A stretch of 64,000 bases of DNA from CAG-791 sp002390025 (GCA_946543465.1 CAMNLR010000160.1:6132-70131); one strand, 5' to 3'; positions 44,551 to 53,314 are shown, counted from the first letter of the stretch. A program made the numbers and translations. The notes: generated by a model not told the origin, from the letters alone.

Positions 44551-44628
44551 GGGATTAAAAGCGGGGATCAAAAGCAGGGATTAAAAGCGGGGATCAAAAG
44601 CAGGGATTAAAAGCGGGGACTAAAAGTC
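44551..44628. repeat. 13-bp tandem repeat, six copies
   Basis: Alternating GGGATTAAAAGCG and GGGATCAAAAGCA units, five near-perfect and the last diverged (GGGACTAAAAGTC), just downstream of mnmA. Confidence 0.9.
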
Positions 44629-44643
44629 AGGCTATGTTTTTTG

Positions 44644-45771
44644 TTAAAAAATGATTCCGCCGCCGATCACGCAGTCGTTCTCATCGTAGAAGACAGAGGA
44701 CTGACCGGGAGCGGCTGCCCGCACGGGCCGGTCAAAAGTGATCCGTATACAGCCGTCTTCCTGCATTTCGAGCACGGCCGGTGAAGCTTCGTGGTGATAG
44801 CGGACCTTTGCTCTTGCGCGGAGCTGTTCGCCGGGAGCCATGCCGGGGATGGAGAGAAAATTCACATCGCGCACATTTACGATTCTGCTGAACAGAGCCG
44901 GCTCGTCGGAGAGTACAACCTCATCTGTGCCGGGCCGGATCTCTTTGACATAGACGGGCCGTCCCAGGGCTATTCCCAGGCCCTTGCGCTGTCCGATCGT
45001 GTAATGTGTGATGCCCTTGTGTGTGCCCAGCACATTTCCTGCCTCATCCACAAAATTCCCGGGACCGGGTACATGAAGGAGAGAAGCGGCGGAGGGGCCA
45101 CAAGAGCCTTCAGCGGCGCAGGCAAGGGCCTGCGCGTTCTTTTTATCTGCGTAATCCTCGATGAAATCGGCGTAATGGCCGTCCGTCACAAAACAGATTT
45201 CCTGGGAATCGGGCTTGTGAGCCACGGGAAGATCGGCTTCCTCCGCAATCCGGCGCACTTCTTCTTTGGTATATTTTCCCAGGGGCATGAGGGTAGCTGC
45301 AAGCTGCTCCTGTGTGAGCTTATAGAGCATGTAGGTCTGGTCTTTGGCTGCATAGTTGGCTTTTTTGACGGTATATCTGCCGTTTTCCAGCTTCAGGACA
45401 TGGGCATAGTGGCCCGTGGCTACATAGTCCGCCCCCATGACTTTTGCGGCGTAGAGCATTCTCTCCCACTTCAGATATCTGTTGCACTCGATGCAGGGAT
45501 TGGGGGTCTCGCCTCTCAGATAACTCTGCACAAAGGGGTCAACGACTTTTTGGGAAAACTCTGCAAGGCAGTTGAGTGGATAAAAGCGGATTCCCAATGT
45601 GTTGGAGATTCTGCGCGCGTCATCAATCTCACAGCACCTGCCCTCACTTCCGTCGTCGGGAGCCCAGGTGCGCAGGGTCACCCCGCACACTTCATAGCCT
45701 TCCTTCTGCAGCAGATAAGCTGTCACGGCACTGTCCACACCTCCGGACATGCCGACTAAAACTTTTTTCAT
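44644..45771 (-). CDS. mnmA: tRNA-specific 2-thiouridylase MnmA
   Basis: Adds sulfur to U34 of Lys, Glu and Gln tRNAs. The 375-residue protein has the ATP-pyrophosphatase P-loop SGGVDS (9-14), the two catalytic cysteines Cys93 (NPCIECN) and Cys193 (DSQEICFV), and the carboxyl-terminal beta-barrel. A short insert near residues 205-225 (Ala/Cys/Ser-rich) is unusual but lies in a surface loop. It follows the helicase gene by 129 bases on the same strand. The cysteine desulfurase that supplies sulfur is not in the window. Confidence 0.96.
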   Translation of the reverse strand: MKKVLVGMSGGVDSAVTAYLLQKEGYEVCGVTLRTWAPDDGSEGRCCEIDDARRISNTLGIRFYPLNCLAEFSQKVVDPFVQSYLRGETPNPCIECNRYLKWERMLYAAKVMGADYVATGHYAHVLKLENGRYTVKKANYAAKDQTYMLYKLTQEQLAATLMPLGKYTKEEVRRIAEEADLPVAHKPDSQEICFVTDGHYADFIEDYADKKNAQALACAAEGSCGPSAASLLHVPGPGNFVDEAGNVLGTHKGITHYTIGQRKGLGIALGRPVYVKEIRPGTDEVVLSDEPALFSRIVNVRDVNFLSIPGMAPGEQLRARAKVRYHHEASPAVLEMQEDGCIRITFDRPVRAAAPGQSSVFYDENDCVIGGGIIF

Positions 45772-45900
45772 AGTATGATTCCTGTAAAAAACGGTTCTCT
45801 TTTTGAGGGAATACGTTCAGTTCTGATAATACTTTAATCCTTTTTTGTTCTGATCTTGTTTATCCTGATCCTGCTGATCCTGATCTTTTTTATCCTGTTT

Positions 45901-48339
45901 TTATTTTTCCTGATTCTGTTTATCCTGCAGCAGGGGGGTCAGACTGCCGCGTGCAAGAACGGACAGCCGCCTTGTGGCGCGGGAGAGTGCCGTGTAGAGG
46001 CGGTGGCGCGCCAGCAGGGTATCGGGATAGTTGTCTGCATTTGCATCGGGCAGGATCACGCCGTCAAACTCAAGGCCTTTTGCATGGGCCAGGGTGATGA
46101 GAAAGACACCTTTCTCCGGAAGACTGCCGCCCGAACGGATGACGGGGACCGGGCAGTTGCGCAGAAGATCCACCCCGGAAAGACTGCTGCTGCCGGAGAG
46201 ACCTGATTCGTCAGCGTCAGTGTCAGCGACAGTGCCCGTATCAGTGCCCGCGCTATTGCCTGCGGCATTTTCCGCAGCATTGTTTTCAACAGGGAGAGCA
46301 CTGCCTTCTGTCATAGACTCTATGAGCAGAGCGGCTGTCTTTTCCATGCTGCGCGCACCGACACAGACGATGGCAGTGAGGCCTTCCTGCTCTTGTGCCT
46401 TCCGTACGGCTGCAGCAAGCGCCTGCGCGTACTCCTCTTTCGCTCTGCAGACGCAGAATTCGGGCGCGTAACCGGAGGGCTGCACGGAGGAGACAAGGAT
46501 CTGCTGCTCTGCCGGCAGAAGGCCTGCAAACAGGGCTGTGATCTCGGGTGAGGATCGGTAGCTGGTCGTCAGAAACAGTTCTGTCACTCTGTTGGATCTT
46601 GATGCGGAGCTCCTCTTTGCGGTCTCCGCGGATGCGGCGCGGTGCAGAGGCTGCGGCCGGCTGTTATTCCCGGCAGAGGCGGAAGCCGGGGAGCCGATGC
46701 GGGCGGAAAGCCGCCTTAAGCCAGGCTGTCCGACAGCGGAATCCGCAGGTGCTTTGTTGAACATCTCGTGGATCTGGGCAAAGGTCACGGTTCCCTCACG
46801 AATTGCCTGGTATTCGTCGCCAAGCAGCATGAACCTGGCGCGGGGATAGTATCTTCGCAGTACCATCAGCTGGGCGGGCGTATAGTCCTGTACCTCATCG
46901 ACCATGACATATTTGGTGCGCAGATCTCGCTGACCGGTGAGGAGCATTTTGAGGTAGAGCCATTCGAGATCGGACAGCTTTTTTCTGCCCAGAAGACGGG
47001 CTCCGATCCTGTCGATGTCAAGCCACTGGCAGGAGTTGATGGCCTGGAAAGCGCCGCCGTACTGGCTCTGTATGCGGTTGTCCTCAGCGCGGGAGCCCGG
47101 ACCTTCCGCAGAGCGGGAGGATTCCGCACCGGAGCCGTTTTCGTCTGCGTTTTCGCGCATTTCCTCTTCATCGCGCTCTTTCCGCCGGATCTCGTGCTTT
47201 GCGATTTCCTTCAGATCATCGATGACGATCTGCACAAGGCGTTCTCCGGTCGGGATCTCGGGGTGCTGGGCCAGGACCTCTGCGATGTGTGTCCGGGACA
47301 GGACTTTTATACTCTTCTGATGAATGGAACGAAGGTCATCCGGCTCCAGCCGCAGGGAGGGAAGTGATTCTTCCATGGTGCGAAGGGACTCGGGGAGCGT
47401 GCGGAAATCGGATCCGCCGGAGCCCTTTCTGCGGGAGACGCCGGCCATAGCCAGGAATTCCTTCCAGGTCACGGAGACGGGGTTCATCTCTCCCATATCC
47501 GGAAGAACCTGGTCGATGTAGCGGCGGAAGATCGGATTTAAGGTCATCAGGACAACTTCGTCGGGACGGAGCGTGTCGCGCTGGCGGTAGAAGAGCCAGG
47601 CGATGCGCTGCAGAAGGACACTGGTCTTGCCGCTTCCGGCAATGCCGTTGACGAGCAGGACCGGGACATTTTCATGCCGGACGACAGCGTTCTGCTCCTT
47701 CTGGATCGTGGCCGTGATTGCCTGCATCTTGTCGCTGCGCTGCCTGGTGAGGGAGCGGATGAGGAGGGGATCTTCGATCGCAATCTGTGTGTCGAAAAAG
47801 GCGTGAAGACGGTTTTCCGACAACTCAAACTGACGGCGCAGCAGAAGGTCGACATTGATCCTGTGCCCGTCCACAGTGTAGAAGGTCTTCCCGTTGTCCT
47901 GGTTGTAGTAGGTCTCGGCAACGGGAGAACGCCAGTCGATCACCAGCGGTTCATGGGCGTCTTCGGAGACACCGGTGCTGCCGATGTAGTACTCCTCGGG
48001 ATCCTCGTCGGGATCAAACTGCAGCTGTACTTTGGCAAAATAGGGAGCCTTCAAAAGCCGCTTTACATGGCTGAGTTTCTCTGCGGCAGTATCGCGGTCG
48101 ATATTGTACTGGTCGATGGCATGGTTCATGACCTCGAATTCGATGTAAGTCTCCATCGAATCCGAGTCCCCGTCGAAATTGAGTGCCAGATTTTCGCGGA
48201 TATCCAGCTTCTCCGCTGCGGCTTTTTCCGCAATGGAACTGATCCGGCTCTCAAGGCTTTTTTCCATCGTTACCAGTTTATTGTAAACCTCAGTCAGGTG
48301 CTCCTGCTCCAGAGTAAATACGTCAGTCATGTCCTTCAA
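45901..48339 (-). CDS. HelD-like UvrD/Rep-family DNA helicase
   Basis: An 812-residue superfamily-1 helicase of the HelD/RecD-like group, which in Gram-positives releases stalled RNA polymerase from DNA. The amino-terminal region (1-130) is a helical hairpin as in HelD. Helicase motifs are Walker A GIAGSGKTS, DEVQD (motif II), TTSYRSS (motif IV region), HAKGLEFDGV and YTALSRATRRL. TTG 48339 is chosen because GGAGGAG lies six bases upstream; ATG 48330 is the alternative. Several Ala/Ser/Asp-rich inserts occur (for instance about 570-600 and 700-735). The protein ends in a Gln/Asp/Lys tail that continues in frame beyond the stop codon (see findings). Confidence 0.88.
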   Translation of the reverse strand: MKDMTDVFTLEQEHLTEVYNKLVTMEKSLESRISSIAEKAAAEKLDIRENLALNFDGDSDSMETYIEFEVMNHAIDQYNIDRDTAAEKLSHVKRLLKAPYFAKVQLQFDPDEDPEEYYIGSTGVSEDAHEPLVIDWRSPVAETYYNQDNGKTFYTVDGHRINVDLLLRRQFELSENRLHAFFDTQIAIEDPLLIRSLTRQRSDKMQAITATIQKEQNAVVRHENVPVLLVNGIAGSGKTSVLLQRIAWLFYRQRDTLRPDEVVLMTLNPIFRRYIDQVLPDMGEMNPVSVTWKEFLAMAGVSRRKGSGGSDFRTLPESLRTMEESLPSLRLEPDDLRSIHQKSIKVLSRTHIAEVLAQHPEIPTGERLVQIVIDDLKEIAKHEIRRKERDEEEMRENADENGSGAESSRSAEGPGSRAEDNRIQSQYGGAFQAINSCQWLDIDRIGARLLGRKKLSDLEWLYLKMLLTGQRDLRTKYVMVDEVQDYTPAQLMVLRRYYPRARFMLLGDEYQAIREGTVTFAQIHEMFNKAPADSAVGQPGLRRLSARIGSPASASAGNNSRPQPLHRAASAETAKRSSASRSNRVTELFLTTSYRSSPEITALFAGLLPAEQQILVSSVQPSGYAPEFCVCRAKEEYAQALAAAVRKAQEQEGLTAIVCVGARSMEKTAALLIESMTEGSALPVENNAAENAAGNSAGTDTGTVADTDADESGLSGSSSLSGVDLLRNCPVPVIRSGGSLPEKGVFLITLAHAKGLEFDGVILPDANADNYPDTLLARHRLYTALSRATRRLSVLARGSLTPLLQDKQNQEK

Positions 48340-48444
48340 AAGACTCCTCCTTATTAATTCTTTCCCCATATGCCGCACGAAAAGAGCGGAATGCGTCCGG
48401 CCTGTGATTTGTCTATTATATACGATGACAGAGTGATGAACAAC

Positions 48445-48501
48445 GGGGACGGTCCTTTTGTTTCTGGGGGAATTGGGGACAGAAACAAAATGACCGTCCC
48501 C
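48445..48501. repeat. GGGGACGG-family palindromic element, copy 2
   Basis: GGGGACGGTC with TTTTGTTTCT pairs with AGAAACAAAA and GACCGTCCCC, about 20 paired bases around a 15-base loop. Confidence 0.85.
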
Positions 48502-48553
48502 AATTCCACAATTTTCAGCAATAATAGAGATAGCGAATTATTTACAGGTACGT

Positions 48554-48559
48554 TATAAT
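48554..48559 (+). promoter_or_regulatory. -10 box before the MATE gene
   Basis: TATAAT 33 bases before the start codon, with no clear -35 box. Confidence 0.35.
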
Positions 48560-48591
48560 TTGCATCAACGGCTTAAATGGGGGAAGGATAC

Positions 48592-49998
48592 ATGGCAAGA
48601 GAAACTGCAAAATACAATACGGGAAGTTCTTTTTTCACCCGGGACAGGTCTTTTTACAGGCAGCTGTTCTCGATCTTCACGATGGTGGCCCTGCAGAATC
48701 TGGTGGCCTACAGTGTGAACATGATCGACAACGTCATGATGGGAAGCTATTCCCAGAATGCGCTTTCGGGCGCGGCGACGGTAAATCAGATTTTCTTTCT
48801 GGTGCAGCAGACATCGATCACTGTCTGTGACTCGCTGATCATTCTGGCCTCCCAGTACTACGGGCAGGGGCGCATGTCGCCTGTGCGTAAGATCTGCGGG
48901 CTTGCCCTGAAGCTTGGCCTGGCCTGGGGAGTCTTCTACGCGGTCGTCTGCAGTCTGTTTCCGCCCCAGGTCCTGCACTTTTTTACAAGGGATGCGGCGA
49001 TCATCGAGCAGGGCAGAATGTATATGCAGATCATTCTGTTCACTTTCCCCCTGTTTATTCTCACCAATGTGCTGATGGCTTCCCTGCGCTGCGTCGGAAC
49101 GGTCAAGATTTCTTTCTACATCTCCGTTGTGTCCCTGGTCGTCAACACCTGCATCAACTACACGCTGATCTTCGGCCATTTCGGATTTCCGGAAATGGGT
49201 ATCCGCGGTGCTGCGATCGGAACCCTGATCGCCCGTATCGTGGAGTTTTCAATCGTACTGTTCTATGTGCGGTGTAAGGATCAGAAGCTTCAACTCTTTT
49301 CCGAAAACTTTCTCTCCAGCAGCCGGCAGCTGGCCGGGGATTTCATCCGTGTCGCGATTCCCGTCATGCTGGCAGGTCTCCTGTGGGCAGTCTCCGTCCC
49401 CATGCAGACAGCGATTCTGGGCCATCTGCCCGGACCCGATGCCTCGGATACCATCGCGGCAAATTCTGTGGCGATGACTTTTTATCAGTATCTGAAGGTC
49501 GTCGTGAGCGCCATGGCTTCCGCCACTGCGGTCGTCATGGGACAGACGGTCGGCAAGGGCAATATGAAGCGCATCAAATCCGATGCCCGCACCATCTCGG
49601 TGCTCAATTTCTGCGTGGGCCTTGTGCTTGCGATTATCCTTTTCATCCTGCACAAACCCCTGCTGTCCCACTACAGCCTGACGCCTAACGCCATGCGTCT
49701 GGCGGACCAGATCATGGTCGTCATGTGCTTTGTCATGGTCGGCATGGCCTACCAGATGCCTGTCTGCAACGGCGTTCTTCGCGGAAGCGGCGATACGAAA
49801 TTCTCCCTGCTCCTCAACACGGTCAGTGTCTATGCAATCGTCATGCCCCTCTCGCTTCTGGCCGCTTTTGTCTGGCAGCTGCCCGTGCCTCTGGTGGTCC
49901 TCTGCATCCAGTCGGACCAGATCTTCAAGGGCCTGCCCGTTTTTCTGCGCGTGCGCAGCGGCAAGTGGATCAAACATTTGACAAGAGACGAAGAATAA
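48592..49998 (+). CDS. MATE-family efflux transporter
   Basis: A 468-residue membrane protein with about twelve hydrophobic segments, in the NorM/DinF-type multidrug and toxin extrusion family that exports cationic compounds in exchange for sodium or protons. Family features are the MIDNVMMGSYSQNALSGAA segment in the first helix pair, the symmetrical GLLWAVSVPMQTAILGHL segment at the start of the second half, and GVLRGSGDTKFS near the carboxyl end. ATG 48592 follows GGGGGAAGGA; ATG 48577 lies before that site. A strong terminator follows. Confidence 0.92.
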   Translation: MARETAKYNTGSSFFTRDRSFYRQLFSIFTMVALQNLVAYSVNMIDNVMMGSYSQNALSGAATVNQIFFLVQQTSITVCDSLIILASQYYGQGRMSPVRKICGLALKLGLAWGVFYAVVCSLFPPQVLHFFTRDAAIIEQGRMYMQIILFTFPLFILTNVLMASLRCVGTVKISFYISVVSLVVNTCINYTLIFGHFGFPEMGIRGAAIGTLIARIVEFSIVLFYVRCKDQKLQLFSENFLSSSRQLAGDFIRVAIPVMLAGLLWAVSVPMQTAILGHLPGPDASDTIAANSVAMTFYQYLKVVVSAMASATAVVMGQTVGKGNMKRIKSDARTISVLNFCVGLVLAIILFILHKPLLSHYSLTPNAMRLADQIMVVMCFVMVGMAYQMPVCNGVLRGSGDTKFSLLLNTVSVYAIVMPLSLLAAFVWQLPVPLVVLCIQSDQIFKGLPVFLRVRSGKWIKHLTRDEE

Positions 49999-50002
49999 TC
50001 TG

Positions 50003-50113
50003 GGTTGTCAAGGGCGGTTGTCAAGGGGACGGTTCTTCGGGCGGTTGTCAAGGGGACGGTTCTTCTGACACTTTGTATGCAAAGTGTCAGAAGAACCGTC
50101 CCCTTGACAACCG
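50003..50113. repeat. GGGGACGG-family palindromic element, copy 3 (large)
   Basis: 50042-50113 is an inverted repeat with perfect arms of 34 bases and a four-base centre, reading CGGTTGTCAAGGGGACGG inwards to GACACTTTG. Two partial direct copies of its left arm precede it (from 50003 and 50014). Confidence 0.9.
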
Positions 50114-50120
50114 TGACATT

Positions 50121-50158
50121 AAGATCCCCGGGAAACTGCTTCCCGGGGATCTTTTTTT
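50121..50158 (+). terminator. Terminator after the MATE gene
   Basis: AAGATCCCCGGGAA pairs perfectly with TTCCCGGGGATCTT, followed by seven T. Confidence 0.92.
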
Positions 50159-50219
50159 GGAAATACAACCGGCAAAATATTCCAATGCCGGCAAAATGCT
50201 CCGAAAAGACAGAGATTTG

Positions 50220-50248
50220 TTGTTGCCGGCGACGGATACAGATATAAT
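50220..50248 (+). promoter_or_regulatory. Sigma-A promoter of the flavodoxin-family gene
   Basis: TTGTTG (50220-50225), 17-base spacer, TATAAT (50243-50248), about 124 bases before the start codon. Confidence 0.7.
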
Positions 50249-50371
50249 ATTGATTAGAATCCAGCGGTAAAGCGAATTGCGCCTCGACGATGTTGCAATA
50301 ATTCAAAAACCAAATTGTTCAATTTGTACTGAAATAATCGTGCACAGGTCCTATTGAAAGGAGGAACCCTC

Positions 50372-51007
50372 ATGAAAGTGATCGCTATTAACGGATCACC
50401 GCGTAAGGGCGGAAATGTTTCACAATGTCTTGACATCATGGCGGCGGAATTCGCAAAGGAAGGAATCGAGTTTGAAGTCCTTCAGCCCGGCCCCCGCGTC
50501 CATCCCTGCATGGCCTGCTACCACTGCCTGAACGAAGGGGACGTCCACTGTATCCAGAAGGATGACATGGTCAATGAGATCATTGACAAGTGCATCGAAG
50601 CAGACGGCATTATCCTGACCTCTCCCGTCTACCACGGAGGAATCGCGGGCGGCATGAAATGTGTCCTGGACCGCATCTTCCTGGCGGCCTGCTGCGGCAG
50701 TGAAAATAAGTTCCATCACAAGGTGGGCGCCGCCTTCTGTACGCTCCGCCGTTCCGGCGGTATGGCTACCTACCAGCAGCTGCTGGGCTATATGGATGCC
50801 ATGGAGATGGTCATTGTCACATCCGATTACTGGGGCGCCGTGCACGGAGCGGATCCCGGTGAGGTTCAGCAGGATATAGAGGGTCTCGAGGTCGTCGCCA
50901 AGCTTGCCCGCAACATTGCCTGGACAGTCAAGGTTATTGATGCGGCCAAGGGAAAGATCGATCCGCCCGAGACACATCCCAGGACATTCACAAACTTTAT
51001 CCGATGA
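50372..51007 (+). CDS. Flavodoxin-family NAD(P)H-dependent FMN reductase
   Basis: A 211-residue flavoprotein. The FMN phosphate loop INGSPRKGGNVSQ is at the amino end. HPCMACYHCLNEGDVHC (a four-cysteine group near residues 47-61) is shared with iron-sulfur flavoprotein-like and azoreductase-like relatives, and SPVYHGGIAGGMKCVLDR is the second flavin-contact segment. It probably reduces FMN or a quinone or nitro compound with NAD(P)H. ATG 50372 has AGGAGG upstream. It has its own promoter and terminator, so it is probably monocistronic. Confidence 0.86.
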   Translation: MKVIAINGSPRKGGNVSQCLDIMAAEFAKEGIEFEVLQPGPRVHPCMACYHCLNEGDVHCIQKDDMVNEIIDKCIEADGIILTSPVYHGGIAGGMKCVLDRIFLAACCGSENKFHHKVGAAFCTLRRSGGMATYQQLLGYMDAMEMVIVTSDYWGAVHGADPGEVQQDIEGLEVVAKLARNIAWTVKVIDAAKGKIDPPETHPRTFTNFIR

Positions 51008-51017
51008 AAAAGAAAAT

Positions 51018-51056
51018 AGCTGCTGTATCCAAGCGTGATGCAGCGGCTTTTTTTTC
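51018..51056 (+). terminator. Terminator after the flavin reductase gene
   Basis: AGCTGCTGTATC pairs with GATGCAGCGGCT (with wobbles), followed by eight T. Confidence 0.75.
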
Positions 51057-51060
51057 AGCA

Positions 51061-51152
51061 GTTGTCAGTTGTCTTGGGGACGGTTCTTCTGACACTTTGC
51101 ACGCAAAGTGTCAGAGGAACCGTCCCCATGACAACTCCGTCCCCATGACAAC
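51061..51152. repeat. GGGGACGG-family palindromic element, copy 4
   Basis: GTTGTC..GGGGACGGTTC..CTGACACTTTG pairs with CAAAGTGTCAG..GAACCGTCCCC..GACAAC (51068-51135), nearly the same as copy 3; an extra right-arm end, CCGTCCCCATGACAAC, follows. Confidence 0.88.
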
Positions 51153-52289
51153 TTACAGGTCTACCCAGACATTTCCGAGGCGGTTGCTCTCCACGCAGGC
51201 GTGGACGAATTTCATGCCGTTGAGGCCTTCCTGGATGGAGGGATAGGGCAGTCCCTCGTAGGGTTTTCCATCTTTCAGAGCCAGCAGGTTCTGACAGAAG
51301 GGGCGGTAGATGTTGCCGAAGGCCTCGAAGTATCCTTCATGGTGGGCAGCCGAAACGCGGACCATGCTGTTGCTCTCTTTGCTCATGTAGTCTCTTCCGG
51401 CAGAGAGAAGGCGTGTGGGTTCGTTAACAGGCGTATATTTGAGGATGGAAGGGGTCTCGTGGTTCCATTCCAGGGAGCCTTTGGAACCGACCACATAAAT
51501 GAAGGGGCTGCACTCTTTGCCGATGGCGATCTGGGAAGCCCAGAGTTCCCCCGTTATGCCGTCTCCCAGATCCAGAAAAGCGGTGACGTTTGTCTCAAGG
51601 GGAAGATAGGCCGGCCAGGTGTTGAAGACAGCCAGCAGGCGCTTGATGGTGAGGCCGGTAAACTGCTCGACCAGCTGCTCCGCGTGGGTGCCCAGGTCAG
51701 CTGAGCAGAGGGATTCACCTGCCATATCCGGATTAAAGCGCCAGGGCAGCTTGCCCGAGGGCTCCTCAGGGACGGAAGAGATGACCCAGTCCTCGGGATG
51801 TCCCGCGCGGAGGTAGATGATCTTGCCGATGACGCCCTCTTCGATCATCTGCCGCGCCTGCCGGATCGCCGGATAGGCGGTGTAGGCATAGGGGACGGCA
51901 AAAAGAAGATTTCTTTCGTCCGCGATCTTTTTCAGGTCCTCTGCCTGTTCCACGGTCATGGTGACAGGCTTGTCACACAGGACGTGGATATTTTTTTCCA
52001 TAAAATACTTTGCGATCTCATAATGGCTGGAGTTGGGTGTCGCGATCGTGACAAAATCAATGCCGTCCTCGCGGGAGGATTCCCTGTCCGCCATTTCCTG
52101 ATAATTTGCATAGACCCGGTCTTCCGGAATCTCCCAGGCGTCCGCCGTCTCCAGATTTTTGTCCCGGTGGCGGGAAAAACAGCCGGCACAGAGCACGGCC
52201 AGATCATCCATCATTGCGCCGTGGCGGTGTACATCACCTATATAGGATCCGAGACCGCCTCCAACCATTCCGTATCTTACTTTTTTCAA
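51153..52289 (-). CDS. Gfo/Idh/MocA-family oxidoreductase
   Basis: A 378-residue NAD(P)-dependent sugar or polyol dehydrogenase-type enzyme. The Rossmann start reads RYGMVGGGLGSYIGDVHR; TIATPNSSHYEIAKYF and CDKPVTMT supply the cofactor and the catalytic lysine of the EKP-type motif. The carboxyl half is the substrate domain with GTHAEQLVEQFTGL. Translation begins at TTG 52289 after AAAGGAGG; no ATG fits. A palindromic operator-like site overlaps the promoter, suggesting substrate-responsive repression. The substrate is unknown; it stands alone without transporter genes. Confidence 0.9.
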   Translation of the reverse strand: MKKVRYGMVGGGLGSYIGDVHRHGAMMDDLAVLCAGCFSRHRDKNLETADAWEIPEDRVYANYQEMADRESSREDGIDFVTIATPNSSHYEIAKYFMEKNIHVLCDKPVTMTVEQAEDLKKIADERNLLFAVPYAYTAYPAIRQARQMIEEGVIGKIIYLRAGHPEDWVISSVPEEPSGKLPWRFNPDMAGESLCSADLGTHAEQLVEQFTGLTIKRLLAVFNTWPAYLPLETNVTAFLDLGDGITGELWASQIAIGKECSPFIYVVGSKGSLEWNHETPSILKYTPVNEPTRLLSAGRDYMSKESNSMVRVSAAHHEGYFEAFGNIYRPFCQNLLALKDGKPYEGLPYPSIQEGLNGMKFVHACVESNRLGNVWVDL

Positions 52290-52367
52290 GGAAAAATGCC
52301 TCCTTTCCAAAAAACTAATTATGTAACGCAGGATAATGATAACAAATATGCTGCTGTCGCCTGCTTG

Positions 52368-52390
52368 TGTTATGATAACAAAATTATAGC
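52368..52390 (-). promoter_or_regulatory. Promoter with overlapping operator-like palindrome
   Basis: Minus strand TGCTATAAT (52391-52383) is an extended -10 box. Directly downstream lies TGTTATCATAACA (52380-52368), a perfect 6-1-6 inverted repeat at the expected start of transcription, with a half-site (ATGATAACA) at 52336-52344. Confidence 0.5.
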
Positions 52391-52539
52391 ATAAGAATAT
52401 GTAGAATATGTACTGTCGAAAGCATCCGAGAAACAGCATAGTAGAAACCACGAACAGAAGAAAGCAGAAACGTGCTGTGCCCTATAATCAGTATAAGGCA
52501 AAGAATCCATCATTATTATGAGCAAGAGAGGTAAGAGAG

Positions 52540-52857
52540 ATGGTCGAAACAGCACGTGAAATGAATACGCTGGAAGAACAGATCGAGTCCGCGCTGGACG
52601 AATATGTGCGTCCGCTCCTGGTGACACACGGAGGAGACATGGAAGTGCTCCGGGTGGAGGACGGACTGGTTTATTTCCGCATGCTGGGACACTGTGCGGG
52701 ATGCGCGGCGGCGGATCTGACAAGTGAAGATCTCATCAACAAAGAACTGGTCGAGCATGTGCCCGGTGTCAGGAGAGCTGTACTGGAAAACAGAGTGAGT
52801 CAGGAACTGATGGACCAGGCGAGAGAAATCCTCAACAGGCGCCGGATGAGATCATAA
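52540..52857 (+). CDS. NifU-like C-terminal domain protein
   Basis: A 105-residue protein consisting of one NifU C-terminal (Nfu) domain. Such proteins carry a transient Fe-S cluster or act as cluster scaffolds. The segment VTHGGDMEVLRVEDGLVYF and the CxxC motif in GHCAGCAAADLT are diagnostic. It starts at ATG 52540 with a GAGAGG-type site. It is followed by an acyl carrier protein gene. Its Fe-S client is not evident from the neighbours. Confidence 0.88.
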   Translation: MVETAREMNTLEEQIESALDEYVRPLLVTHGGDMEVLRVEDGLVYFRMLGHCAGCAAADLTSEDLINKELVEHVPGVRRAVLENRVSQELMDQAREILNRRRMRS

Positions 52858-52909
52858 TAGAACGTCATAAAACAGGAAAGGACACAGTCATGCCGGAAAT
52901 CGAAATCGG

Positions 52910-52948
52910 CGTCCCCTGTCTCCAAACCGAACCGTCTCCCTGTCTCCC
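52910..52948. repeat. GGGGACGG-family element, degenerate copy 5
   Basis: GTCCCCTGTCTCC ... GAACCGTC ... CCTGTCTCC holds the family's characteristic words, without a clean palindrome, directly ahead of the acyl carrier protein gene. Confidence 0.5.
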
Positions 52949-52969
52949 CCAAAAGAAAAGGAGAGAGCA

Positions 52970-53314
52970 ATGACGAATCTGGAAAAATACGACAAGGCTT
53001 TTATCAGGCTTTTTAAAGTGAAAAAGGAAGACCTCCCTAAAATGAAATATATGGGAGACAAGAAGTGGGACTCCATGGCGCATATGGACCTCATGAGCGA
53101 TCTGGAGGAGATTTTTGACATTCAGATCAGCACGGTCGACGTGCTGGATTTCACAGACTATAATAAGGGGAAATCGTCCTTGGACGCTATGGCGTCGAAA
53201 TCTAAAGCACTAACGTGCTTCTGCATGTTCGGAGGAGTGGACCCTTATGCTGCAGACAGTGATTTCCGTAGATCCCCTCACGGAGAGCAATTGCTATATA
53301 TTGGCGGAAGATAA
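52970..53314 (+). CDS. Acyl carrier protein, frameshifted near the 3' end
   Basis: The first 66 residues are an acyl carrier protein, with WDSMAHMDLMSDLEEIFDI carrying the phosphopantetheine serine. After FTDYNKGK the reading frame leaves the family. A different frame from the GGGG at 53167 reads EIVLGRYGVEI and a stop at 53203-53205, which is a typical end for this type of acyl carrier protein. Loss of four bases (or one, modulo three) in the GGGGAAA region explains this. As it stands, the frame runs on into the next gene (53247) and adds an unrelated tail of about 48 residues. GGAG before ATG 52970 is intact. The last helix is lost, so function is doubtful. Confidence 0.75.
   Translation: MTNLEKYDKAFIRLFKVKKEDLPKMKYMGDKKWDSMAHMDLMSDLEEIFDIQISTVDVLDFTDYNKGKSSLDAMASKSKALTCFCMFGGVDPYAADSDFRRSPHGEQLLYIGGR

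Noticed and set aside
50042..50113. The 72-bp palindrome as the MATE terminator
   Set aside because: It has no T run, belongs to a dispersed family, and a classical terminator follows at 50121-50158.
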